DNA from: Dehalococcoidia bacterium
Lineage (GTDB): Bacteria > Chloroflexota > Dehalococcoidia > Tepidiformales > Tepidiformaceae
NCBI GenBank assembly: GCA_009841435.1
Contig: VXLW01000002.1
Coordinates: 1 to 64,000, forward strand
Direction of reading: 5' to 3'
DNA length: 64,000 nucleotides
Part shown: piece after piece, positions 53,254 to 61,529 of the stretch
How the letters are laid out: the number at the start of each line of letters is the position of its first letter
Numbering within the stretch: position 1 is the first letter of the stretch
The notes under the pieces: generated by a model
Seen by the model: only the letters and a program-made list of their open reading frames with translations
What the model was told of the DNA's origin: nothing
Database searches by the model: none
Position numbers and translations under genes: made by a program

Positions 53254-55611
53254 GTGCCGGGGCCTGGGGGGCTGATGGCAGGCGTGCTCGCGGTCCTCTT
53301 TGCCCTTGCCGCGGTGGCGCCGGGCGCGGCCCAGGAGGGGGACACCGCCACCGTCGAGGTGCGCGTCTGGCAGGACGTGGGGAACGAGCTCGACATCTAC
53401 GTCAGCGCCCGCCCGGCGGGCGGCTCATGGCGGACGCTGGGGACGATCCCGCTGCCGCTGGACGACGGCACGAGCTCCTCGGGCCGGTTCCAGTACGGCG
53501 ATATCAGCCTCGATGTTCCCCTGCTCGGCCGGGCGGACCCGGCGACCGTCGAGGTCCGCGTCTGGCAGGACGTGGGGGATAGCTCCAGCATCTTTATCAG
53601 CGCGCGTCCGGCCGAGGGCGACTGGCGGATCCTGGGAACGATTCCGCTTCCGCTCGACGACGGCGTCAGCTCAAGCGGCCGCTTCCGCTACGGCAACATC
53701 AGCCTCGACGTCCCTGTCCCGCGACGGCCGGTCTCGACGCTCGCAGGCAGCGCAGGGTCGCTGGGGTCCAGCGACGGACAGGGCGACGGCGCGCGGTTCG
53801 GGGCCCACGCCGTCTTCAGCCAGCATCGACCCTGGGCGCTCGGGCTGGCCGCCGCCCCCGACGGCAGCGTGGTCGTCGCGGACTACTACAACGACGCCAT
53901 CCGCCGGGTCGGGCCCGACGGGACGGTCACGACCATCGCCGCCGGCCGGGGCGACCGGGACGGCGAAGCGGAGGACGCACGCTTCTATCACCCGCGCGGT
54001 GTGGCGGTCGACGGGCGGGGGACCATCTACGTGGCAGACGAGCGCAACCACCGCATCCGGGCGATCACCGCGGATGGTGTCGTGAGCACGGTTGCCGGCA
54101 CCGGCCGGTGGGAGTACGTCGACGGGCCCGCCGAGGAGGCGGGAATCATCAACCCGCGAGGGGTCGCGCTGGGACCGCTCGGTGACCTGTACATCATCGA
54201 GGCCACGCGTATCAGGCGGCTCTCGCCGGCGGGCCAGGTCTCGACTTTCGCCGGAGGTGAGCGCAACGGCTACCAGGACGGTTGGCGGGAGAACGCCGAG
54301 TTCTTCTCGCTGCAGGCGATCGCCATCGACGACGACGGCAACATCTTCGTCATCGACATCAACGACCGGGGCGGACTCGAGGAGTACTCTGCCGTCCGCC
54401 TCATCGACACGACCGGGACCGTCCAGACCGTCCTGCGCAGTGATGGGCTCAACAGCGGCGGATCGCTCGGGTACCCGGCGGGTATCGCGCCCGCCGGAGA
54501 TGGCGGCGTGTACCTCTCCAACACCGGCCTCCACCAGATCGTCCGGCTGACCCGCGCGGGCGATCTTGAAGCGGTGGCGGGAACGGGCGAGAAGGGTTGG
54601 CTTGACGGCACGCGCGGCGAGGCGCGCTTCAACCTGCCGGGGCCGCTCGCGCTCTCGTCCGACGGCGTCCTGTTCGTCGCTGACCAGGCCACGACCGTGG
54701 TGCGAGCCGTTGAACTCGCCCGCGGTGGTCTGCCGGCAGGCGCTGTGCCTCTCGCGACCTATGAAGGGCCGCCCCGCGCCGTCGGCGTGACCGTCACGGC
54801 TCTCCCGCAGCTGGACACGTTCAACTCGGACGGGTTTGCGCTCTCGCCCGACGGCTACCTCATCGGGCCTGGCTCGTTCCTCAACGATGTCCGGCGGCTC
54901 GCCCCCGACGGCACCGTCACGGTCCTGGCGGGGGACGGCGAGCGGGGCTTCCTCGACGGCCCGGCCGAGGAAGCGAGGTTCTCGAACCCCTCGTACGTGG
55001 CCGTCGACGCCGATGGGAATGTGTACGTGCTGGACGGCGGCAACGAGGCCATCCGCCGCATCGCCCCCGATGGTCATGTCACGACGGTCCTGGACTGGCT
55101 CCCGACAGGACTGTTCTCCATTACGGGTCTGGCCGTGGACGCGAACGGCAACCTGCTGATCGGGGACGAGAGCAACGGCGTCTGGCGTCTCGAGGACGGC
55201 CAGCTCTCGATCGCCGCCCGGGTCCAGCCGGGTTGGCTCTCGGCGATCGACGTCGACGCGAGCGGCCGGCTTCACTACGCGGCCGGGAGGTCGTTCCCGG
55301 TCACGATCGGGAGCATCAGTGAGGTGGGCAGCGTCACGGTGCTGGTCGAGGCTGGTCCGGGCCACTACGGCGGAGCGTTCTCCGGGTGGCTGCGCGACAT
55401 TGCGGTGGCGAGCGATGGCACCGTCTACGCGGTTGACCTGGATTACCAGCGGGTGATGAGCATCTCCCCGGACGGGGATGTTGCGATCGTCGTCGACATC
55501 CAGTCGTTCCCCGGGGTCACACGATTCGACCCACATGCGGTCCTCGTGACGCTCGAGGGCGACCTGCTCGTGTCCGAGTTCAACCGAATCTGGCGGGTCA
55601 CGCTCCCCTAG
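53254..55611 (+). CDS. Secreted EVRVWQ-NHL beta-propeller protein, array gene 3
   Basis: The 785-aa protein has a signal peptide (LMAGVLAVLFALAAVAPGAAQ), two EVRVWQ modules (Val34, Val99, 65-residue period) and an NHL-like propeller with units such as HPRGVAVDGRGTIYVADERN. The GTG at 53254 follows CGGAGGGG with a 5-nt spacer; an ATG at 53275 inside the signal peptide is less likely. It lies 21 nt after gene 2 and so belongs to the same operon. It is more diverged from genes 1 and 2 than they are from each other. Confidence 0.82.
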   Translation: MPGPGGLMAGVLAVLFALAAVAPGAAQEGDTATVEVRVWQDVGNELDIYVSARPAGGSWRTLGTIPLPLDDGTSSSGRFQYGDISLDVPLLGRADPATVEVRVWQDVGDSSSIFISARPAEGDWRILGTIPLPLDDGVSSSGRFRYGNISLDVPVPRRPVSTLAGSAGSLGSSDGQGDGARFGAHAVFSQHRPWALGLAAAPDGSVVVADYYNDAIRRVGPDGTVTTIAAGRGDRDGEAEDARFYHPRGVAVDGRGTIYVADERNHRIRAITADGVVSTVAGTGRWEYVDGPAEEAGIINPRGVALGPLGDLYIIEATRIRRLSPAGQVSTFAGGERNGYQDGWRENAEFFSLQAIAIDDDGNIFVIDINDRGGLEEYSAVRLIDTTGTVQTVLRSDGLNSGGSLGYPAGIAPAGDGGVYLSNTGLHQIVRLTRAGDLEAVAGTGEKGWLDGTRGEARFNLPGPLALSSDGVLFVADQATTVVRAVELARGGLPAGAVPLATYEGPPRAVGVTVTALPQLDTFNSDGFALSPDGYLIGPGSFLNDVRRLAPDGTVTVLAGDGERGFLDGPAEEARFSNPSYVAVDADGNVYVLDGGNEAIRRIAPDGHVTTVLDWLPTGLFSITGLAVDANGNLLIGDESNGVWRLEDGQLSIAARVQPGWLSAIDVDASGRLHYAAGRSFPVTIGSISEVGSVTVLVEAGPGHYGGAFSGWLRDIAVASDGTVYAVDLDYQRVMSISPDGDVAIVVDIQSFPGVTRFDPHAVLVTLEGDLLVSEFNRIWRVTLP
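53353..53733 (+). repeat. Two EVRVWQ modules of array gene 3
   Basis: Two 195-nt units begin at 53353 and 53548 and encode VEVRVWQDVG at their starts. Confidence 0.85.
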
Positions 55612-55651
55612 CCGGACGCGGCGGGTGGAGTAGTTCCCGCCACGTGTGCGT

Positions 55652-55664
55652 TATGGTCGCGCGG
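55652..55664 (+). promoter_or_regulatory. -10 box of array gene 4, copy of the conserved 19-nt element
   Basis: TATGGT (55652-55657) plus 7 nt lead to the ATG of a short ORF at 55665. Bases 55652-55670 equal 48362-48380. Confidence 0.65.
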
Positions 55665-55688
55665 ATGCCTTGCAGTGGTGGTCTGTGA
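55665..55688 (+). CDS. Seven-codon leaderless upstream ORF (MPCSGGL) coupled to NHL gene 4
   Basis: It is the same arrangement as at 48375: ATG 7 nt after TATGGT, seven sense codons, and a TGA overlapping the next GTG start. Identity with the first uORF at DNA level drops after the second codon, while length and overlap are kept. Confidence 0.55.
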   Translation: MPCSGGL

Positions 55689-58027
55689 AACGGCTGGCCG
55701 TCGCGGTCGTTGGAATGCTGCTGGGGCTCGCGGTGGCGCCCGGAGCGGCGCAGGGTGAGCCAACGGCGCCCATCGAGGTGCGCGTCTGGCAGGACGTGGG
55801 GGACGAGCTCGACATCTACGTGAGCGCTCGTCCCGCCGCGGGTTCGTGGGGGACGCTGGGAACGATCCCGCTGGCCCTCGACGATGGGATCAGCTCGAGT
55901 GGCCAGTATCGCTACGGCGACATCTCGCTCGACGTGCCCCTGCTCAACCGTGCGACCCCCGCGACTGTCGAGGTGCGCGTTTGGCAGGACGTGAGGGGGA
56001 GCGAACGCATCTATGTCAGCGCCCGCCCCGCAGGCGGCTCGTGGTCAACGCTCGGCACAATCCGGCTCTTGCTGGACGACGGCGTCAGCTCCAGCGGCGT
56101 TTTCCGTTTCGGTGACATCAGCCTCGACGTGCCTCTCCCCGCCGAGGAAGTGGGCACCCTAGCCGGGTACGCGGGCGACTGGGGCTTTGCGGACGGACGG
56201 GGGACCGAAGCACGCTTTGGGCGCCAGTACGAGAGAAGTTTCGGCGACCTGAAGGTAGACGTAGCGCCCGACGGGAGCGTAATCGTGGCGGACCCGGCGA
56301 ACACTGCCGTTCGACGCGTCGCCCCCGACGGCACCGTGACCACTGTCGCTGGTCGTCACAGGGGGTTTCTTCCGGCGCCAGTCGACGTCGCCGTGGATGC
56401 GGAGGGAAGCATCTATGTGGCCAGCCGGGGGGATGGCCTGATCCGGAAGTTCTCGTCTGACGGGAGGGTAACGAGGGTTATCGCGGGAGGCGGTCCTGAG
56501 ACCCCCGCGTTTGAACCCCCGCCCCCCTCGACCGCTGAAGAGGCGTATTTCTGGAACATCAAGGGAATCGCGCTGGGTCCACAGGGCGACCTCTACGTCA
56601 TCGAGCAGGAACAGATCAGGCGGCTATCGTCCTCCGGCTGGGTTACCACCATCGCCGGCGGGAGCGGGCTTGGCCACGTCGACGGGCCGGGTGCCCAAGC
56701 GCAGTTCCACCGCCTGCAGGACATTGCCGTTGACGATGACGGCAACGTGTATGTCATCGACCTCACGTACGTACTCGGCAGGGGCGCCGTTCCGGCCATC
56801 CGCAAAGTCGACACGGATGGTGTCGTCAGCACGCTCTACCGGGGCGAGCATCCCGCCTTTGGCGGCGCGTTGGCGGGGGCAACGGGGCTCACCCTGTCGG
56901 ACGATGGCGAGGTACTGATCTCGAACACGGGGCGGCACCAGATCGTCCGGCTCACTGCTGACGGCACCCTGCAGGGAATAGCCGGCTCCGGGGAGGACGG
57001 GTACCTGGATGGCCCCAGGGACGCCACTGCCCTGAGCCTCCCGGGCTCGCTTGCCCTGCTGCCCGGTGGCGGACTTGTGGTCGCGGATCAGTCGGGGAGC
57101 CTGCTTCGGGTGATCGCTCCCGATGCGGACGGCTCAGCCTTGCCCGAGATCGCACTTGCAGCCGGGAAGTCCGTCCCCCTGCTGGAAGGCGTGCAGGTCA
57201 GCGCCTACATCAGAAACCTGTCGTTCTATCCGGGATCGATGGCACTGGATGAGTCCGGCCACGTCGTGGTCTCGGACCCTCAATTCAGCGCTGTCCGTCG
57301 CGTCTCCCCGGATGGGGCGGTGGCGACCCTGGCCGGGGCCAATGGGACCGGCTTCCGCGACGGCGCGGGTGACGAGGCGCAATTCGATGGGCCCGGGGGG
57401 CTCGCTATCGCTCCCGACGGCTCCATCTACGTCGCGGACTACGGAAACGACAGCATCCGCGAGATTGCGGCCGATGGCTCCGTCACGACGGTCCTCTTCC
57501 CTGAGGGTTTCGAGATTCCCCGTCCCGGCGCACTTGCCATCGATGGCAACGGGAACCTGCTCGTCGCCCAGCTGTTCCCCGGCCGCCTGGTTCGGCTCTC
57601 GCCGAGCGGGGAGGCTTCGGTCCTCCTCGACGGGGGACTGCAGTTCATCCACGGGATCGCGGTAAGCGACGACGGTGATGCCTACCTCACGGCCAGGCGT
57701 CACGAGAGGGCCGTGATCGTGCGGGTCACGCCAGACGGTGGAATTTCGACCGTCTTCCAGGGCGCCCGCGAGGAACACGGCGGGATATTCACGCTTGACG
57801 TCGAAGGCATCGCCGTGGCCGGCGACGGTACGCTCTATGTCGTCGATTCCGGGTACGGCCGCGTCGTGAGGATATCGCCGGATGGCAGCGTCGCTATCGT
57901 CGTCGAACAGGAGGCGTTCTCCCGCGTCCGGAATGAGGTTGCAGACGCGATTCTCCTAGCCCCTGACGGCAGCCTGCTCGTCTCCACCATCGACGCCATC
58001 TGGAAGATCACACTGCCGGACGAATAG
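55685..58027 (+). CDS. Secreted EVRVWQ-NHL beta-propeller protein, array gene 4
   Basis: The 780-aa protein has a signal peptide (LAVAVVGMLLGLAVAPGAAQ), two EVRVWQ modules (positions 30 and 95) and an NHL-like propeller (FDGPGGLAIAPDGSIYVADYGN). It has no anchor. It is the most distant of the four but keeps the full layout and length. The GTG at 55685 overlaps the stop of its short upstream ORF; an in-frame start 13 codons earlier would place codons over the promoter element. A 73-nt gap and its own -10 box show a separate transcription unit. Confidence 0.82.
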   Translation: MKRLAVAVVGMLLGLAVAPGAAQGEPTAPIEVRVWQDVGDELDIYVSARPAAGSWGTLGTIPLALDDGISSSGQYRYGDISLDVPLLNRATPATVEVRVWQDVRGSERIYVSARPAGGSWSTLGTIRLLLDDGVSSSGVFRFGDISLDVPLPAEEVGTLAGYAGDWGFADGRGTEARFGRQYERSFGDLKVDVAPDGSVIVADPANTAVRRVAPDGTVTTVAGRHRGFLPAPVDVAVDAEGSIYVASRGDGLIRKFSSDGRVTRVIAGGGPETPAFEPPPPSTAEEAYFWNIKGIALGPQGDLYVIEQEQIRRLSSSGWVTTIAGGSGLGHVDGPGAQAQFHRLQDIAVDDDGNVYVIDLTYVLGRGAVPAIRKVDTDGVVSTLYRGEHPAFGGALAGATGLTLSDDGEVLISNTGRHQIVRLTADGTLQGIAGSGEDGYLDGPRDATALSLPGSLALLPGGGLVVADQSGSLLRVIAPDADGSALPEIALAAGKSVPLLEGVQVSAYIRNLSFYPGSMALDESGHVVVSDPQFSAVRRVSPDGAVATLAGANGTGFRDGAGDEAQFDGPGGLAIAPDGSIYVADYGNDSIREIAADGSVTTVLFPEGFEIPRPGALAIDGNGNLLVAQLFPGRLVRLSPSGEASVLLDGGLQFIHGIAVSDDGDAYLTARRHERAVIVRVTPDGGISTVFQGAREEHGGIFTLDVEGIAVAGDGTLYVVDSGYGRVVRISPDGSVAIVVEQEAFSRVRNEVADAILLAPDGSLLVSTIDAIWKITLPDE
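55772..56152 (+). repeat. Two EVRVWQ modules of array gene 4
   Basis: Two 195-nt units begin at 55772 and 55967. The first opens IEVRVWQDVG, the second VEVRVWQDVR. Confidence 0.85.
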
Positions 58028-58030
58028 CCG

Positions 58031-58819
58031 CTAGCGGGCCTTGGAGCCGCCGTCGACCTGGTAGTAGGCGCCTGTCATGAAGGATGACTCGTCGCTCAGG
58101 AGGAAGGCTGCGAGGGCGGCCACCTCGTGGGGCTCGCCGTAGCGCCGCAGGGGGAGACCGGCGGCGATGTCGCGGTGCCGGCCCTCGGGGTCGTCGGGAT
58201 CGCCGCCACGCTCGATGGACCGCATCATGCGCGTCTCGATGGGCGCGGGGCAGATGGCGTTCACGCGGATGTTGTCGCGGGCGAACTCGAGCGCGGCCGT
58301 GCGCGTGATGCCTATGACGGCATGCTTGCTCGCGCCGTAGGCGACGAGGTGGGGGGTGCCGCCCAGACCCGCCGTCGAGGCGGTGTTGACGACGGCGCCA
58401 CCACCACGCGCCTGCATCGCCGGGGCGATGGCCTTCAGCCCCAGCCAGACGCCCTTCACGTTGACGGCGATGACCTTGTCGAACATGTCCTCGGGGTAGT
58501 CCGTGAGCGGCGTGACGAGGCCCTCGATGCCGGCGTTGTTGAAGAAGCCGTCGATGCCGCCGAAGTTGTCGACGGCCTCGCGCACGTAGCGCTGGTGGTC
58601 GTCCCAGACGGTCACGTCGGCGGGAACGGCGATGGCCTCGCCCCCCTCCGCTTCGACTGCCTCGACGGCGCCGCCGAGGTCGCTGCCCGCGAGGTCGACG
58701 GCAACGATGCGGGCGCCCTCCTGCGCGAGCCGTACGCAGGTGGCGCGGCCGATGCCTCCCGCCGCGCCGGTGATGACGACGACCTTGTCCTCGAAGCGCT
58801 GGGTTGCGTGCTCGCTCAT
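58031..58819 (-). CDS. Short-chain dehydrogenase/reductase (SDR)
   Basis: The 262-aa enzyme is a classical SDR with cofactor motif TGAAGGIG (about residue 18), AVDLAG after the second strand (Asp, NAD preference), NNAG, and the catalytic set in NTASTAG and VAYGASKHAV. The C-terminus ends YYQVDGGSKAR, as in FabG-like SDRs. The substrate is not known. The ATG follows GGGGAGAA with a 5-nt spacer. It is the second SDR here and is not closely linked to the first. Confidence 0.92.
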   Translation of the reverse strand: MSEHATQRFEDKVVVITGAAGGIGRATCVRLAQEGARIVAVDLAGSDLGGAVEAVEAEGGEAIAVPADVTVWDDHQRYVREAVDNFGGIDGFFNNAGIEGLVTPLTDYPEDMFDKVIAVNVKGVWLGLKAIAPAMQARGGGAVVNTASTAGLGGTPHLVAYGASKHAVIGITRTAALEFARDNIRVNAICPAPIETRMMRSIERGGDPDDPEGRHRDIAAGLPLRRYGEPHEVAALAAFLLSDESSFMTGAYYQVDGGSKAR

Positions 58820-58905
58820 GACAGTTCTCCCCGGGGCCGGTGGCCCGCGCGGCGTAGTGTAGGAGAGGAGGGCGCGGAGGGGGCGACGGGTAGGGGCGGC
58901 GGCGC

Positions 58906-58911
58906 TATTCT
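58906..58911 (+). promoter_or_regulatory. -10 box of tRNA-Pro
   Basis: TATTCT lies 11 nt before the mature 5' end of the tRNA, leaving a leader of about 4 nt. No clear -35 box is visible. Confidence 0.4.
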
Positions 58912-58922
58912 GGGAACTCGCT

Positions 58923-58999
58923 CGGGGTGTAGCTCAGCCAGGTAGAGTGCTTCGTTCGGGACGAAGAGGTCCCCGGTTCAAATCCGGGCACCCCGACCA
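58923..58999 (+). tRNA. tRNA-Pro (anticodon CGG)
   Basis: The 77-nt cloverleaf has acceptor arm CGGGGTG/CACCCCG, anticodon stem CTTCG/CGAAG around TTCGGGA (anticodon CGG), T arm CCGGTTCAAATCCGG and an encoded ACCA end. The C1-G72 start is typical of bacterial tRNA-Pro. Confidence 0.97.
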
Positions 59000-59022
59000 G
59001 CCTTCCCCCACCGATCCCGATG

Positions 59023-59424
59023 TCAGCGGCTGCCCGCCGGTATGCGCCCGAGGGCGTTCGCGAGCCGTTCTCGCACCTCGGCGGCGATAACGGCGAGCGC
59101 CTCGTTCCCCACCCCGCCCAGCGTGACCGTCGGGTCGACCGCCTCGACGACGATGCCGTCGCCACTCGCGTGCACGGCGACGCTGCAGGGCAACAGCGCG
59201 CCCGCGTCGGGGTCGGCTTCTATGGCGCGGCGAAGCAGGTCGCCGTCGCAGACCCCGAGGATGGTGCAGGTGTGGCCGAGGGCGCCGCTCGCGTCGAGCG
59301 TGGTGGCGATGTCGAAGCCCTGCTCACGCAGGGCCTCCTTCGTGCGGTTCAGCCCCTCGATGAAGTCGAAGCTGGCGGTGCGCCGCAGGGCGAAGGGGCG
59401 CTCCTCGACGGATGAAGCTGACAT
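59023..59424 (-). CDS. DUF302 family protein
   Basis: The 133-aa protein shows the DUF302 pattern: FDFIEGLNRTKEALREQGF, then HTCTILGVCDGDLLRRAIEA, then LLPCSVAVHASGDGIVVEAV. The family is a small alpha/beta domain of unknown role, seen in thiol and metal contexts; two Cys (TCTILGVC) and the Cys of LLPC are kept here. The ATG at 59424 is 7 nt from a TACCAT box, a leaderless pattern; the frame stays open 22 codons upstream without similarity. Confidence 0.87.
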   Translation of the reverse strand: MSASSVEERPFALRRTASFDFIEGLNRTKEALREQGFDIATTLDASGALGHTCTILGVCDGDLLRRAIEADPDAGALLPCSVAVHASGDGIVVEAVDPTVTLGGVGNEALAVIAAEVRERLANALGRIPAGSR

Positions 59425-59437
59425 GCGCGGGATGGTA
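59425..59437 (-). promoter_or_regulatory. Leaderless promoter -10 box for the DUF302 gene
   Basis: On the minus strand TACCAT (59437-59432) is followed by 7 nt and the ATG at 59424. Confidence 0.55.
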
Positions 59438-59499
59438 GCAGGGTGGGGAGGGTCCGGGGCGCGGTCGACGGTGGCGAGCGGCTGGCGCACCCTTGTGCT

Positions 59500-60465
59500 G
59501 TGCCCGTTGCAGGATTGCGGCTCGCCCTTGCGCTGGCGGCGCTGACGCTGCTCGCGGGGGGCTGCGCCGGTGGTGGTGGCGGTTCAGGGGTGACGGTCGA
59601 GACGGTGACGCCGGCCTCGGAGGAGACGCCGCCGCCGCGCGTGGGCGTCGCGACCGAGGAGGCCGCGATCGTGCCGCCCGAGCTCATCGTGTCCGTCGAC
59701 GAGGTTCCGCAGGGCGGGGCCGTGCTCGTGTCTGTCACCGGGAGCGTGGAGGAGGGCCAGGTCGTGTTCCTCGGCCAGCGCTACCCGCTCACCCAGGGCG
59801 ACTTCAGCATGTACACGTACGTCGGTATCGGCGTCTTCGATTCCCCGGGAACGCACACGATGCTGGTGCAGGTCACGATGGTGAACGGCACGGCGGGCAG
59901 CTTCGAACGGGAGATCACCATCACTGAGTCCGTGTGGGACATCGCCAACCTCTACTACCAGGAAGGCGCGGGCGACCCGGTGCTCGACCAGGCGGAGCGC
60001 GATCGCGAAAACGCCCTCCTGGCCGACACGTACGCCGTGGTCACGCCCGAGAAGCTCTGGGAGGGGCGCTGGCGGTCGCCCTCCGGGGGGCAGATATCGA
60101 GCCAGTTCGGGGAGCGGCGTTCGTTCAACGACGGGCCCGTCGGGGGGAACCACGGCGGTACCGACTTCGCCGCCCCTGAGGGGGCGCCCGTGACCGCGAC
60201 GAACAGCGGTCGCGTGGCGCTGGCGCGGCAGCTCGCCCTGCGCGGAAACACAGTCATCATCGATCACGGGGGAGGCGTGTTCTCGGGTTACGCTCATCTG
60301 AGCGCCTTCGCCGTCGCCGAGGGGCAGGAGGTGGAGAAGGGCCAGGTGATAGCCTTCGTGGGCAACTCCGGCCTCTCGACCGCGCCGCACCTGCACTGGG
60401 AAATCTCCATCCACGGGGTGCTCGTCGACCCGATGCGCTTCATCGACGGCAGGAACGGCTTCTAG
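59500..60465 (+). CDS. M23-family (LytM) peptidase lipoprotein
   Basis: The 321-aa protein has a lipoprotein signal (lipobox LAGGC, Cys22), a beta-rich middle part (about 65-150) and a C-terminal LytM domain. Metal and catalytic residues are visible in NHGGTDF (His218, Asp222) and PHLHWE (His297, His299), the H-x3-D and H-x-H motifs of zinc endopeptidases that cut peptidoglycan cross-bridges. Both motifs are complete, so it should be active. The GTG at 59500 gives the best signal peptide. A near-consensus box (CACCCT) lies 6 nt upstream. It heads a three-gene run. Confidence 0.92.
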   Translation: MPVAGLRLALALAALTLLAGGCAGGGGGSGVTVETVTPASEETPPPRVGVATEEAAIVPPELIVSVDEVPQGGAVLVSVTGSVEEGQVVFLGQRYPLTQGDFSMYTYVGIGVFDSPGTHTMLVQVTMVNGTAGSFEREITITESVWDIANLYYQEGAGDPVLDQAERDRENALLADTYAVVTPEKLWEGRWRSPSGGQISSQFGERRSFNDGPVGGNHGGTDFAAPEGAPVTATNSGRVALARQLALRGNTVIIDHGGGVFSGYAHLSAFAVAEGQEVEKGQVIAFVGNSGLSTAPHLHWEISIHGVLVDPMRFIDGRNGF

Positions 60466-60468
60466 GCG

Positions 60469-60894
60469 ATGCGGCTGACGGTCGAGGTCGAGGGCGAAGG
60501 CGCCGCGGGAGCCCTGCCCGGTCAGGGCGCGGCGCTCGTGGCCTTCATGTCCTTCGCGGCCGTGCGCGGTTTCGGCGCGCGCCATCCGCTCATCGCGCTG
60601 TCGGAGCGGGTCGCGGACCTGGGCGTGCGGCTGGGACCGCTGACGACCTTCTACGAACGCGGCGCCGAGGACTCCGAGGATGAGGCGAACCTGGAGCGGG
60701 CCTGGCAGGACGCCCGTCCCCTGGCGGAGAGCCTGGAGGCGCTGGTCAAGGCGCTGGACGAGGACGAGCGCGCGGCCGTGTTCGTGCGGCGCGCCGGGGC
60801 GGAGTCGCTGGGCGAGGAGGCGGCTGCCCTGCGCGACATCGTCGAGGGCGCGGGGCGCGCCAAGCGCCGCGTCCGCCTAACCTACGAGCTGTGA
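60469..60894 (+). CDS. Protein of unknown function
   Basis: The 141-aa protein is not one I recognise. It starts with a strand (MRLTVEVEGEGAAG) and then is mostly helical, with acidic and Ala-rich segments (EDEANLERAWQDARPLAESL, AALRDIVEGAGRAKRRV). It has no signal or membrane helix. It starts 3 nt after the peptidase stop and ends overlapping the methyltransferase start (GTGA), so it is made together with both. Confidence 0.65.
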   Translation: MRLTVEVEGEGAAGALPGQGAALVAFMSFAAVRGFGARHPLIALSERVADLGVRLGPLTTFYERGAEDSEDEANLERAWQDARPLAESLEALVKALDEDERAAVFVRRAGAESLGEEAAALRDIVEGAGRAKRRVRLTYEL

Positions 60895-61529
60895 TTCGCC
60901 GACGCCGGGAAGCCATCAGTGCGCGGGAGCGCTGGCTTGCGGGGCCGCAGTCCCTCGCGCGCGCCCTCGATTCGCCCGCGGGGCGGGGGCTCCTCTTCCC
61001 CCGCGCCGAGAAGATGATCGAGCTGCTGCAGCTCGACACCGCCCGCACCTACCTCGATGTCAGCCTCGGTGGGGGTGGCTTCGCCGAGCTGCTTGCGAGG
61101 GGGGCGGGCTCCCCCGCCCTCCCAGTCGTGCTCGACGTGTCGGCGGCGGGCGACTCGGTCGACCTCGTCGCCTGGCCGGAGCAGCTTCCCTTCCGGGACG
61201 CGTCCTTCGACGCCGTCACGGTCCTGCACGTGCTGCGCGCCCTCGACGACGATGCCGTGCACGGCTTCGCCGAGGAGCTCTCGCGCATCCTGGCGCCGGG
61301 CGGCGCCGGGCTGATCGTCGAGTTCGCGCCGGTGCGCTGGGGCCCGCTCAACGACCTGCACCGGCGCATCGTGTCGGGAGGCTGCGCGGAGGTCGACCTG
61401 CGCGGCTGGGGCCGCATGGCGGCGCTCCTGACGGAGTGCGGCTTCGACGCGATCGACCTGGTCGAGTTGGGGCCGTTCGCCCTGCCGCCGATCCCGCGAG
61501 TCTGCGTGCTGGTGCGCCGCAGCCCCTAG
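60891..61529 (+). CDS. SAM-dependent methyltransferase-like protein with a degenerate motif I
   Basis: The 212-aa protein resembles Methyltransf_11: TYLDVSLGGGGFAELLA at motif I, then LPFRDASFDAVTVLHVLRAL at motif IV and LSRILAPGGAGLIVEF. The usual DxGxGxG reads DVSLGGGG, so SAM binding may be altered. The substrate is unknown. The GTG start overlaps the previous stop by 4 nt. Its TAG is shared with the stop of the opposite alanine racemase gene (CTAG). Confidence 0.7.
   Translation: MIRRRREAISARERWLAGPQSLARALDSPAGRGLLFPRAEKMIELLQLDTARTYLDVSLGGGGFAELLARGAGSPALPVVLDVSAAGDSVDLVAWPEQLPFRDASFDAVTVLHVLRALDDDAVHGFAEELSRILAPGGAGLIVEFAPVRWGPLNDLHRRIVSGGCAEVDLRGWGRMAALLTECGFDAIDLVELGPFALPPIPRVCVLVRRSP

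Noticed and set aside
48485-56152. Regularly repeated 192-195-nt units as a possible CRISPR or satellite array
   Set aside because: The units are in-frame protein modules inside four long genes, are too long and too diverged for CRISPR repeats, and occur in pairs at the start of each gene.
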